Of a DNA stretch of 36,364 nt, positions 1 to 6,746 are shown in pieces (position 1 is the stretch's first letter; the number at the start of each line of letters is the position of its first letter). Both the position numbers and the translations under genes were made by a program. The notes below the pieces were generated by a model. It saw only the letters and a program-made list of their open reading frames with translations. It searched no databases and was not told the DNA's origin. The stretch spans positions 1-36,364 of the forward strand of contig UQSB01000019.1 in assembly GCA_900543505.1 (NCBI GenBank), written 5' to 3'. Source of the DNA: an uncultured Collinsella sp. Its GTDB lineage: Bacteria > Actinomycetota > Coriobacteriia > Coriobacteriales > Coriobacteriaceae.

Positions 1-1
1 C

Positions 2-340
2 TTTGACGAGCGCGGAGGCCGCGAGGGCGGCCGCGGTGGTGAGCGTCGCGAGGGCGCTCGTGGCAACGGTGGCCGCAGCGGCGCCGGTCGTTCGAATGAG
101 TCGCGCGATCGTCGCGACCCGCGTGCCAGCCGCGATCGTCGCGATGACTGGCGCAACTACGACGATACCCGCGAAGAGCGTCGCGGCGGCTACCGTGGTG
201 GTCGCGGCGGCAACCAAGCCGGTTCCCGTGGAGGCCGCGCCGGCGGTCGCGATAACCGTGGCAGCTATGGTAACAGCCGTGGCGGCAAGCGCGGCGGCAG
301 CTCCCGTCGTCCCGGCGACGGCGGCGGCAAGCGCAAGTAA
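2..340 (+). CDS. RG-rich C-terminal tail of a probable DEAD-box RNA helicase (5' truncated)
   Basis: The reading frame is open from the window edge to a TAA at 338-340, giving 113 residues with no start inside the window. It is almost entirely Arg, Gly, Asp, Ser and Asn, with short repeats such as RGGYRGGRGG and SRDRRD. It ends in a basic KRK tail. Disordered RGG tails like this bind RNA and are typical of the C-terminus of bacterial DEAD-box helicases in actinobacteria. No helicase motif is visible, so the family is inferred from composition only. Another RNA-binding protein with an RGG tail is possible. A strong terminator follows 35 bp downstream, which supports this as the real gene end. 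A longer frame at 3-359 is an out-of-frame shadow rich in Ala and Val. Confidence 0.6.
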   Translation, partial: FDERGGREGGRGGERREGARGNGGRSGAGRSNESRDRRDPRASRDRRDDWRNYDDTREERRGGYRGGRGGNQAGSRGGRAGGRDNRGSYGNSRGGKRGGSSRRPGDGGGKRK

Positions 341-374
341 CATACGCGTCGCGCGCTAGAGCGAGGTGAACCAA

Positions 375-407
375 GGGCCCTGAGCAACTACGCTCGGGGC
401 CCTTTTT
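375..407 (+). terminator. Rho-independent terminator of the helicase gene
   Basis: GGGCCC (375-380) and GAGC (382-385) pair with GCTC (392-395) and GGGCCC (397-402) around a 6-nt loop, with one mismatch. Five T residues follow at 403-407. This is a textbook intrinsic terminator 35 bp after the stop codon. Confidence 0.9.
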
Positions 408-514
408 GTTTGCCGTATCCGATCGCTAGTTCAAATGTGATTTCCTCGGGAATGCATCTAGAGGATGCCGTGGGCCTGTTTCCTGCCATGCGGCAATGGG
501 TCCCATGGGGTGCA

Positions 515-540
515 CCGTGCATTTTTTGGAGTATTCTGTA
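515..540 (+). repeat. Intergenic motif CCGTGCA-N6-GGAGTATTCTG, copy A
   Basis: CCGTGCA is followed by six T residues and GGAGTATTCTG, then TA. The same 7-bp and 11-bp blocks with the same 6-bp spacing occur in inverted orientation at 725-751. The match covers 18 fixed positions plus a shared A at the end. This is far beyond chance for two sites about 200 bp apart. It could be a regulator site, a structured RNA element or the two ends of a small non-autonomous element. Confidence 0.7.
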
Positions 541-724
541 GTTCGAGTTGTCTGCATATGATTCGACGTCGCCAACGGTGGTCTTCGGATATCCCTAGCG
601 AGCGTTTTGAGCCAGATTTCGCCGTTTTCCGGAGCAGGGACGCGTTATTCTCGCCATGTCGGGACTTAAAATGATACGGCGCCCTACAGTTTTGCCCACC
701 CGCGGCGGTGCTGGCGCGGTCACG

Positions 725-751
725 TTGCAGAATACTCCGTTTTTTGCACGG
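725..751 (-). repeat. Intergenic motif CCGTGCA-N6-GGAGTATTCTG, copy B (inverted)
   Basis: Read on the minus strand this is CCGTGCA, AAAAAC, GGAGTATTCTG, CAA. It mirrors copy A at 515-540, with the central six bases changed from T-rich to A-rich. The flanking blocks are conserved while the spacer is not, which fits a two-part recognition site or the ends of a short element of about 235 bp. Confidence 0.7.
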
Positions 752-787
752 GCCAGGATGGGGTACCTCGGGAGAACACGGCGGTAT

Positions 788-823
788 CCCGTAAATATAT
801 ACAATCTGTACCGTAATTTATAC
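788..823 (+). promoter_or_regulatory. Candidate LytTR-type direct repeat
   Basis: CCCGTAAAT (788-796) and ACCGTAATT (810-818) are direct repeats 22 bp apart, each running on into TATAC or TTATAC. LytTR regulators bind two 9-bp direct half sites with 12-13 bp between them, a period of 21-22 bp, and the spacing here fits. The half sites match the published consensus only partly, because GTA replaces GTT. The site is about 140 bp upstream of the ferredoxin gene. Two LytTR regulators are encoded later in the window. Function is inferred. Confidence 0.35.
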
Positions 824-961
824 AAAACGAAGAGGCAGACAGCGTAGGGTGGGTGCATTGGGGTGCTTGGTGCATTAAAACGGGGACCCTACGTGCCGTA
901 TACTCTGGCTGGATGTGAAAACGGCTTGACGCGTTGCCAGGCGTAGGGGGAGGGTGTCTAG

Positions 962-1723
962 ATGAGCGTATTCGAAATTGTGTTTAGTCCGACGGGTGGA
1001 ACGCGGAAGGTGTCTGGCCTTGTGGCCGGGGCGCTGGACAAAAAGACCGTTACCGTCGATCTGACCGATAGCGGGCTAGATTTCAGCGCTGTCTCGATGA
1101 CTGAGGACGACGTGGCCGTAATCTCTGTGCCGGCGTATGCCGGTAGAATCCCGGCTGTGGTGGCTGACCGGTTGGGCATAGTGCGCGGCAACGGGGCTCG
1201 GACTGTTTTGGTTTGTGTATACGGAAACCGCGCGTATGAGGACACGCTCGTAGAGCTGGAGGACGTTGCGAAGCGCGCCGGATTTAGGGTAATCGCGGCA
1301 GTTGCAGCCATTGCAGAACATTCCATTGCGCGACAGTTTGCTGCCGGTCGTCCGGATGCGCAGGATGCGGCGCAGCTCGCAGAGTTTGCGCAACAAATTC
1401 AGCAAAAGCTGTTGGCTGAGGATGCGTCCGAGCCCTCTATCCCCGGCAATCGTCCTTATAAACAAGCTGGAGGTCGCCGTATGGCACCCGAGGCAACAGA
1501 GGAATGCGTCTCCTGCGGTGCATGCGCCGCGGCGTGTCCCGTTTGTGCTATCGACAAGGGCGACCCCAAGCGAGCAGCTGACGAGGCGTGCATCTCCTGC
1601 ATGCGCTGCATCGCCGTATGCCCGCGAGGCGCTCGCAAGCTTGATCCCAACAAGCTATCCGCTGTTTCCCAGATGCTGAGCAAGGTTTGCGTCGTGCGGA
1701 AGGAATGCGAGCTCTTCATCTAG
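962..1723 (+). CDS. EFR1-family flavodoxin-ferredoxin fusion protein
   Basis: This 253-residue protein has an N-terminal flavodoxin-like domain, with SPTGGTRKVSG near residue 10 as the FMN phosphate loop. At the C-terminus are two [4Fe-4S] motifs: CVSCGACAAACPVC at about residues 181-194 and CISCMRCIAVCPRGA at about 211-225. The pattern and length match EFR1-family ferrodoxins, which are small cytosolic electron carriers common in anaerobes. ATG 962 follows a GGGGGAGGG Shine-Dalgarno. It appears monocistronic: a terminated gene lies upstream and a separately promoted PTS operon downstream. The redox partner is unknown; the hydrogenase module 5 kb downstream is one candidate by inference only. 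Confidence 0.85.
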   Translation: MSVFEIVFSPTGGTRKVSGLVAGALDKKTVTVDLTDSGLDFSAVSMTEDDVAVISVPAYAGRIPAVVADRLGIVRGNGARTVLVCVYGNRAYEDTLVELEDVAKRAGFRVIAAVAAIAEHSIARQFAAGRPDAQDAAQLAEFAQQIQQKLLAEDASEPSIPGNRPYKQAGGRRMAPEATEECVSCGACAAACPVCAIDKGDPKRAADEACISCMRCIAVCPRGARKLDPNKLSAVSQMLSKVCVVRKECELFI

Positions 1724-1838
1724 CGCATACGAAATTGCTGCAAGGAGCGCCCCTGGGTGCCGGCGGGAAAGGAACGTCCCTAAGTGCCGCCTAAATACCG
1801 TTTATCGAAGAAAAAATACCGCTCACCGGTCATAATGG

Positions 1839-1866
1839 TTGTTCTGGCTTTGGGCTTGTCTACAAT
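1839..1866 (+). promoter_or_regulatory. Candidate sigma70 promoter of the PTS operon
   Basis: A -35-like TTGTTC (1839-1844) and a -10 TACAAT (1861-1866) are 16 bp apart. Transcription would begin near 1873. That leaves the antiterminator-like hairpin (1892-1923) and its competing stem in a leader of about 130 nt before the first gene. Confidence 0.5.
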
Positions 1867-1891
1867 AACTCCCGTAAAAAGAAATGCGGAA

Positions 1892-1923
1892 GGTTACCGA
1901 GTCCCTCGGACGTGGGCCTAACC
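1892..1923 (+). promoter_or_regulatory. Candidate ribonucleic antiterminator (RAT) hairpin
   Basis: GGTTA (1892-1896) pairs with TAACC (1919-1923). CCGAG (1897-1901) pairs with CTCGG (1905-1909) around a 3-nt loop, with an asymmetric internal loop at 1910-1918. Known RATs for BglG/LicT proteins are about 30 nt, contain GTTACTG and have an internal-looped hairpin; here the sequence reads GTTACCG. The 3' strand overlaps the stem of the terminator-like hairpin 1916-1978, so the two structures exclude each other. A LicT/BglG protein is encoded in the same operon at 2535-3389. Confidence 0.55.
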
Positions 1924-1985
1924 AAAGTCTTTGAACGGGTGTGTCTCTATGGATGCATTCGCTTGATTTTGGTTGGGCTATATTT
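1916..1985 (+). terminator. Candidate regulated leader terminator, mutually exclusive with the RAT
   Basis: GCCTAACCAAA (1916-1926) pairs with TTTGGTTGGGC (1968-1978) over 11 consecutive positions, with one G-U pair. A U/A-rich run (TATATTT) follows. Bases 1919-1923 are shared with the 3' arm of the RAT-like hairpin, as expected for antitermination control. The 41-nt loop and the mixed U tract are weaker than in classical terminators. The structure could instead act just upstream of the ribosome binding site at 1988-1994. Confidence 0.5.
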
Positions 1986-2003
1986 ATGAAGGGACATGCC
2001 ACC

Positions 2004-2516
2004 ATGGGTTTCTTTTCTCGCCTGATGGGCGGTTCGGATGAGCAGAAGACTGCAGCTTCCGAGTTCGAAATCCTCGCTCCCGTTTCCGGCGAGCTTGTTC
2101 ATCTAGAAAATACCAATGACCCCGCTTTTAGCAGCCGTGCCGTGGGCGATGGCGTTGCCGTGGTTCCCCAAGAGGGAACGGTGTGCGCTCCTGTTTCCGG
2201 CACCGTCGCGGCGCTGTTTCCGACTGAGCACGCGCTGGGCATCATGTCCGACGACAGCTCTGCTCAGGTGATGCTGCATATCGGAATCGACACTGTTAAA
2301 CTTGAGGGCAAGGGCTTCCATGCGCTTGTTGCTCAGGGTGACCATGTCGATGCGGGCCAGCCCCTCGTCGAGGTCGATTTCGACGCGGTCCGCGCCGCCG
2401 GCTTCGATCCCACGGTCTTCGTTATCGTGTGCGAGCGTTCGGAGAACTCGACTCTTCGTGAGCACGCTTCCGGCCCTGTTGCTGTTAAAGAGCCTGTCGT
2501 CTGGCTTTCCGAGTAA
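2004..2516 (+). CDS. PTS glucose-type EIIA domain protein
   Basis: A 170-residue single-domain EIIA of the glucose/Crr family. It accepts phosphate from HPr and passes it to the IIB domain. The conserved histidine pair is visible: His76 in EHALGI and His92 in LHIGIDTV, the latter being the phosphorylation site. The start was set at ATG 2004, which has a GAAGGGA site at 1988-1994. The frame stays open upstream to 1941, but that extension runs through the leader hairpin and has no family similarity. It is the first gene of the operon. The downstream IICB has no IIA domain of its own, so this protein is its likely donor. Confidence 0.9.
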   Translation: MGFFSRLMGGSDEQKTAASEFEILAPVSGELVHLENTNDPAFSSRAVGDGVAVVPQEGTVCAPVSGTVAALFPTEHALGIMSDDSSAQVMLHIGIDTVKLEGKGFHALVAQGDHVDAGQPLVEVDFDAVRAAGFDPTVFVIVCERSENSTLREHASGPVAVKEPVVWLSE

Positions 2517-2534
2517 ATTCTTGTGGTGGGTACC

Positions 2535-3389
2535 GTGGTTATCAAGCGAGTTTTCAACAATAACGTCGCAATGGTCACTTCGGACGATGGCTCCGAGTTC
2601 ATTGTCATCGGTCGAGGCCTCTGCTTTGGCCGTCATGCCGGCGACGCTATCGATGAAGCATCGGTCGAAAAGACCTATGCGCTGCAGGAGGGCACTTCTC
2701 AGGATTCGCGTACGATTGACCGCTTGGCACATCTTTTGGAGTCCATCCCCACCGTTAACCTCGTGATTTCCGAGGACATCGTTCAGATGCTCCGTCGAGA
2801 GCTCAATGTTGATGTCAACGACAAGATTCTCATTGCTCTTGCAGACCATATCAGCCTTGCTTTGGAGCGCGAGCGCAAGGGCGTCCCCTGCGAGAATCCG
2901 TTGCTGCTCGAGATCCAGCAGTTCTATCGCAAGGAGTATGCGCTTGCGGGCCGTGCGCTGCAGATTATCAAGGAGTATATGGGCATCCAGATGAGCGAAG
3001 AAGAGCAGGGTTTTATTACGCTGCATATCGTCAACGCCACCATGCCGCAGCGCTCTGACCGTCTGATTGTTTCGGTCCAGCTTGTTCGCGACGTGCTCGC
3101 GATTGTTTCCGAGCACTATGCCACGACCCTTGACGTCACCTCGTTGCCGTACGAGCGTTTCGTTCGCCATTTGCAGTTTTTTGCGCAGCGAGCGCTCGAT
3201 CCCGCGGCGGGGCAGGTCAATGGCGACGCGCTGTTCCGTATCGATGAAACGGCGTATCCGAGGGCGTTCTCGTGTGCGGAGTCAATTGCCGACCACTTAG
3301 CGTCTACCTATAACGTCGTCGTTACCGATGCCGAGAAGAGTTATCTCGCATATCACATTGTTAACCTGCTTGGAGAACCTGGTCTCTAG
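2535..3389 (+). CDS. LicT/BglG-family transcription antiterminator
   Basis: A protein of about 284 residues with an N-terminal CAT RNA-binding domain (VIKRVFNNNVAMV at the start) and two PRD domains. PRD1 histidines lie in LADHISLA and LHIVNA; PRD2 histidines lie in VRHLQFF and LAYHIVNL. In this family, PTS-dependent phosphorylation of the PRDs controls dimerisation and binding to a RAT hairpin. GTG 2535 was chosen because GGTGGG precedes it and family members start right at the CAT domain. GTG 2523 in the same frame is the alternative. It lies 18 bp after the EIIA gene and probably antiterminates its own operon at 1892-1978. Confidence 0.9.
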   Translation: MVIKRVFNNNVAMVTSDDGSEFIVIGRGLCFGRHAGDAIDEASVEKTYALQEGTSQDSRTIDRLAHLLESIPTVNLVISEDIVQMLRRELNVDVNDKILIALADHISLALERERKGVPCENPLLLEIQQFYRKEYALAGRALQIIKEYMGIQMSEEEQGFITLHIVNATMPQRSDRLIVSVQLVRDVLAIVSEHYATTLDVTSLPYERFVRHLQFFAQRALDPAAGQVNGDALFRIDETAYPRAFSCAESIADHLASTYNVVVTDAEKSYLAYHIVNLLGEPGL

Positions 3390-3488
3390 GCATAACGTGC
3401 CCACACATCGATTGATATAAGGCAAGGCTCACGGTCTTGTCCAGGGCACACCTATCTCAATTTGCGGAAAAGGAAGGGGAGTACCGCT

Positions 3489-5105
3489 ATGACCGCAAAA
3501 AAGAAGTTCAATTTCAAAGCGCCGTTGGAGGTGTTCGCGAAGTCGATCGTTCAGCCGATGATGTATCTCTCGGTTGCCGGCATCCTGCTCATCGTGGGCA
3601 TCATTCTGACCAACAAGACCATCTGCGCCGTGATCCCTGTGCTGGGCTCCGGTCCGTTCCAGCTTGTGGGCGCCGTTGTCTATCAGTCGCTGATGTTTAT
3701 CATCAACAACCTCTCGATTCTGTTCTGCGTGGGCATCGCCGGCGCCATGGCAAAGAAGAACAAGGGCCATGCTTCGCTGATTGCCCTGATGTCGTTCTTC
3801 CTGTTCCTGCAGGCTAACAACATCGTGCTCAACGCCACCGGCTCTCTTGCCGAAGCGAGCGGCATGCTCGGTCTTACCGGAACCGGCCAGAGCACCGTTA
3901 TGGGCATTCAGGTGCTCGATACCGGCGTGTTTGGCGGCATCATTCTTGGTTGCATCACCGGTGCCGTGTTCAACAAGTACTCGAACAAGCAGTTCCCCAT
4001 TGCCCTTTCGATGTTCTCGGGCGTTCGCTTCCCGTTCCTGATCATGATCTGCATCTCCCTGCTTCTCGGTGTGGCCGCTTGCTATGCTTGGCCTCCCGTG
4101 CAGGGCGGTATCGCCTCGCTCGCCGGTATGATCCAGGAGAGTGGCAACATCGGCCTGTTCTTGTACGGCATGCTTAACAAGCTGCTCGTTCCGCTCGGCC
4201 TGCACCATCTCATTTACACGCCCTTCCAGTTCTCCGATGTGGGCGGCACCCTTACGCTGGGTGATCAGGTTATCGCCGGCGCCTATCCCATCCGTGTTGC
4301 CGAGATGGCGATGACGGGCCAGCCCTTCTCCGATAGCACCTACTTCAACAGCTACACTTTCAACAACCTGTGGCCCTACATCGGTATCGGTCTCGCCTTT
4401 ATCTTCACCGCCTACAAGCAGAACAAGGACAAGACCAAGGCTGTCATCATCCCGCTGATCATCACTGCCGTGCTCTCCTGTGTCACCGAGCCCATGGACT
4501 TCCTCTTTGTCTTTGCCGCTCCCGTGCTCTTTGTCGTTCACTCGGTTCTTTCCGGCATCTTCCTGGTCCTGCTCAAGGTCCTCTCCGTGCCCGCTTCGAC
4601 TGCAGGCGGCATCATCAACATCGTGGTTTCCAACCTGGTTCTTGGTGTCGATAAGACCAACTGGCCGATGATGCTCGTGCTCGGAGTCGTCAACGCCGCT
4701 CTGTACTTCTTCCTCTTCACCTTCCTTATTAAGAAGCTCAACCTTCACACGCCTGGTCGCGAGGAGGAGTCCGAGCTCGCCGAGTCCGTTGCCGAGGGCG
4801 AGGCCGCCGCGTCTGTCGCGGTGAAGCAGGGCGCTGTTGCCGCGGCCCCCGCAGAGGGCGTCGATGCAGGTATTGCCGACCTGGTCGCAGGTCTTGGTGG
4901 CAAGGACAACATCGAGGAGCTCGAGAACTGCTTTACGCGTCTCCGCGTGAACGTTAAGAACCCGGACCTCATCAATGAGGACCTCATCAACCACGTGCCC
5001 AACAGCGGCATCAACCGCAACGGCAATAATATCCAGATCATCTTTGGCATGAAGGTCGCCGAGATGCGCGACAAGGTCGAAAACGCAATTGAGAAGGAGC
5101 AGTAA
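3489..5105 (+). CDS. PTS EIICB, alpha-glucoside (maltose) specific
   Basis: A 538-residue membrane permease. The IIC domain has about ten hydrophobic segments in residues 15-425. An Ala/Glu-rich linker follows, then a IIB domain at about 455-538. The phospho-acceptor Cys481 lies in NCFTRLR, preceded by GGKDNIEEL, typical of glucose-superfamily IIB. The domain order and the neighbouring GH4 enzyme point to an AglA/MalX-type alpha-glucoside transporter. ATG 3489 has an AGGAAGGGGAG site; an in-frame TTG at 3462 is less likely. It is 99 bp after the antiterminator gene, and 3 bp separate it from the GH4 gene. Substrate is inferred from the partner enzyme. Confidence 0.9.
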   Translation: MTAKKKFNFKAPLEVFAKSIVQPMMYLSVAGILLIVGIILTNKTICAVIPVLGSGPFQLVGAVVYQSLMFIINNLSILFCVGIAGAMAKKNKGHASLIALMSFFLFLQANNIVLNATGSLAEASGMLGLTGTGQSTVMGIQVLDTGVFGGIILGCITGAVFNKYSNKQFPIALSMFSGVRFPFLIMICISLLLGVAACYAWPPVQGGIASLAGMIQESGNIGLFLYGMLNKLLVPLGLHHLIYTPFQFSDVGGTLTLGDQVIAGAYPIRVAEMAMTGQPFSDSTYFNSYTFNNLWPYIGIGLAFIFTAYKQNKDKTKAVIIPLIITAVLSCVTEPMDFLFVFAAPVLFVVHSVLSGIFLVLLKVLSVPASTAGGIINIVVSNLVLGVDKTNWPMMLVLGVVNAALYFFLFTFLIKKLNLHTPGREEESELAESVAEGEAAASVAVKQGAVAAAPAEGVDAGIADLVAGLGGKDNIEELENCFTRLRVNVKNPDLINEDLINHVPNSGINRNGNNIQIIFGMKVAEMRDKVENAIEKEQ

Positions 5106-5108
5106 ACA

Positions 5109-6491
5109 ATGATCATTACTCTGTGTGGTGGCGGATCCACCTTTACCCCCGGCATCGTCAAGTCCATCGCTCTGCGCAAGGACGAGCTCGACGTTGACGA
5201 GATTCGTCTGTACGACATCAACGAGGAGCGCCAGCGCAAGATCGGCGTGCTCGTGGACTGGATTCTGCACGAGGACCTCGGCCTTGACATCAAGCTCACG
5301 GTGACCACCGACAAGGAGACGGCTTTTACCGACGCGAGCTTCGTGTTTGCCCAGATGCGCGTGGGCGGCTACGCCATGCGCGAGCAGGACGAGAAGATTC
5401 CGCTGCGCCATGGCTGCGTGGGCCAGGAGACCTGCGGTTGCGGCGGCCTTGCCTACGGCATGCGCACCATCCTCCCCATGGTCGAGCTGATCGATGACGT
5501 TGAGAAGTACGCCAAGAAGGACTACTGGATTCTCAACTACTCCAACCCTGCTGCCATCGTCTCCGAGGGCTGCCGTGTGCTGCGTCCCAACGCTCGCATC
5601 ATCAACATCTGCGACATGCCGATCGCGATCATCGACGTGGTTTGCGCCGCGCTCGATATCGACAAGAAGGATGTCGAGTACGATTACTTTGGCCTCAACC
5701 ACTTTGGTTGGTTCACCTCGATCCGCCACAAGGGCGAGGAGGTGCTCCCGCAGCTGCGCGAGTACATCAAGGAGCACGAGATTCTGCTGCCCGATTCCTA
5801 CCTTAAGGGCATGGGCTCGCTGATGTCCAAGAAGCCCGAGGAGGCCACTGACGAGCACCCCGAGCAGAACCGCCACACCAAGGGCAGCTGGTACTACGTC
5901 TGGAAGGGCGAGTACGAGATCATGGAGTGCTTCCCGGAGTACCTGCCCAACACGTATCTGAACTACTACCTGCAGCAGAAGGAGTTCGTCGAGCATTCCA
6001 ACCCCGAGCGCACCCGTGCTAACGAGGTTGAGGAGACACGCGAGAAGAACCTCTTCGACGGCATCGACCACTACGAGAAGACTGGCGAGATCGACGAGAG
6101 CACGTTCTATGCGGGCAGCCACGGCGACTGGATTGCCGACCTGGCTATTGCTCTGAAGAACGATACCAAGCAGCGCTTCCTGGTCATCTGCGAGAACAAG
6201 GGCGCTATCCCCAACATGCCCTACGACGCTATGGTCGAGCTGCCTGCCTACATTGGCAAGAATGGCCCCGAGGTCATCAGCCGCGACAACATTCCGCTGT
6301 TCCAGCAGGGTCTCATGATGCAGCAGCTGAACTCCGAGAAGCTCGTGGTCGAGGCCACGATCGAGGGTTCGTACGAGAAGGCACTCAAGGCCTTTACGCT
6401 CAACAAGACCGTGCCGTCGATGAAGGTCGCCAAGGAAGTTCTCGACGACATGATCGAGGCCAACAAGGGTTACTGGCCCGAGCTTAAGTAA
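5109..6491 (+). CDS. 6-phospho-alpha-glucosidase, glycoside hydrolase family 4
   Basis: A 460-residue cytosolic enzyme. GGGSTFTP at residues 7-14 is the NAD-binding loop. GLNHFGW holds a conserved catalytic/metal-site His. CDMP at residues 168-171 is the Cys-Asp signature seen in MalH/AglB alpha-type enzymes, whereas beta-type GH4 enzymes carry a different motif. GH4 enzymes need NAD and a divalent metal and use a redox elimination mechanism. The gene starts 3 bp after the IICB stop, so translation is probably coupled. Expected substrates are maltose-6'-phosphate and related phospho-alpha-glucosides. The exact sugar is not readable from sequence. Confidence 0.92.
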   Translation: MIITLCGGGSTFTPGIVKSIALRKDELDVDEIRLYDINEERQRKIGVLVDWILHEDLGLDIKLTVTTDKETAFTDASFVFAQMRVGGYAMREQDEKIPLRHGCVGQETCGCGGLAYGMRTILPMVELIDDVEKYAKKDYWILNYSNPAAIVSEGCRVLRPNARIINICDMPIAIIDVVCAALDIDKKDVEYDYFGLNHFGWFTSIRHKGEEVLPQLREYIKEHEILLPDSYLKGMGSLMSKKPEEATDEHPEQNRHTKGSWYYVWKGEYEIMECFPEYLPNTYLNYYLQQKEFVEHSNPERTRANEVEETREKNLFDGIDHYEKTGEIDESTFYAGSHGDWIADLAIALKNDTKQRFLVICENKGAIPNMPYDAMVELPAYIGKNGPEVISRDNIPLFQQGLMMQQLNSEKLVVEATIEGSYEKALKAFTLNKTVPSMKVAKEVLDDMIEANKGYWPELK

Positions 6492-6523
6492 AAGCAACAG
6501 GGTCGCTGACCGCATACCTGGAG

Positions 6524-6561
6524 CAATGCCCCGTCCACGTGATTGCGTGGACGGGGCATTG
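6524..6561 (+). terminator. Terminator hairpin of the PTS operon
   Basis: A perfect 16-bp stem: CAATGCCCCGTCCACG (6524-6539) pairs with its complement at 6546-6561 around a 6-nt loop. The following bases (TCATTGG) are not a U tract, so it may stabilise the mRNA 3' end or act as a weak terminator. Confidence 0.75.
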
Positions 6562-6746
6562 TCATTGGTAACGCGTTTTATCAAATATGGCATTTATCTG
6601 CGGAAATGTTCGTTTTCACCGCTAAGGACGACGTTTCATACCGCCTGCCGAACCGTGTCGCTGCCAAACAATTTTATAGGTCAGTGTTGTGCGTGTAGCA
6701 ACTTCGCTCGGTCTCGCCTCCGGGCTGCCATGTGAGAGGGGATCTT

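Larger units (their letters stand above)
408..961. other. 554-bp intergenic region with repeats but no convincing gene
   Basis: Short open frames occur on both strands (465-674, 595-858, 656-847), but none has a Shine-Dalgarno site, good codon bias or a recognisable product. The region holds an inverted pair of a conserved motif (515-540 and 725-751) and a 22-bp-phased direct repeat (788-823). A TATACT hexamer lies at 899-904, but no matching -35 was found at 16-18 bp. The promoter of the downstream ferredoxin is therefore not assigned. Confidence 0.6.

Noticed and set aside
3..359. 118-codon Ala/Val-rich frame at the left edge
   Set aside because: It is one frame off the RGG-rich frame 2-340, runs past that gene's stop towards the terminator, and its composition is what an Arg/Gly-coding repeat gives when shifted.
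1941..2003. N-terminal extension of the EIIA protein
   Set aside because: The extension reads through the leader hairpin, lacks a ribosome binding site and has no counterpart in the EIIA family.
3429..6593. 1054-codon minus-strand open frame
   Set aside because: It is antisense to the IICB and GH4 genes. High GC3 keeps the antisense frame open; the product is low-complexity His/Asp/Val/Leu-rich with no family features.
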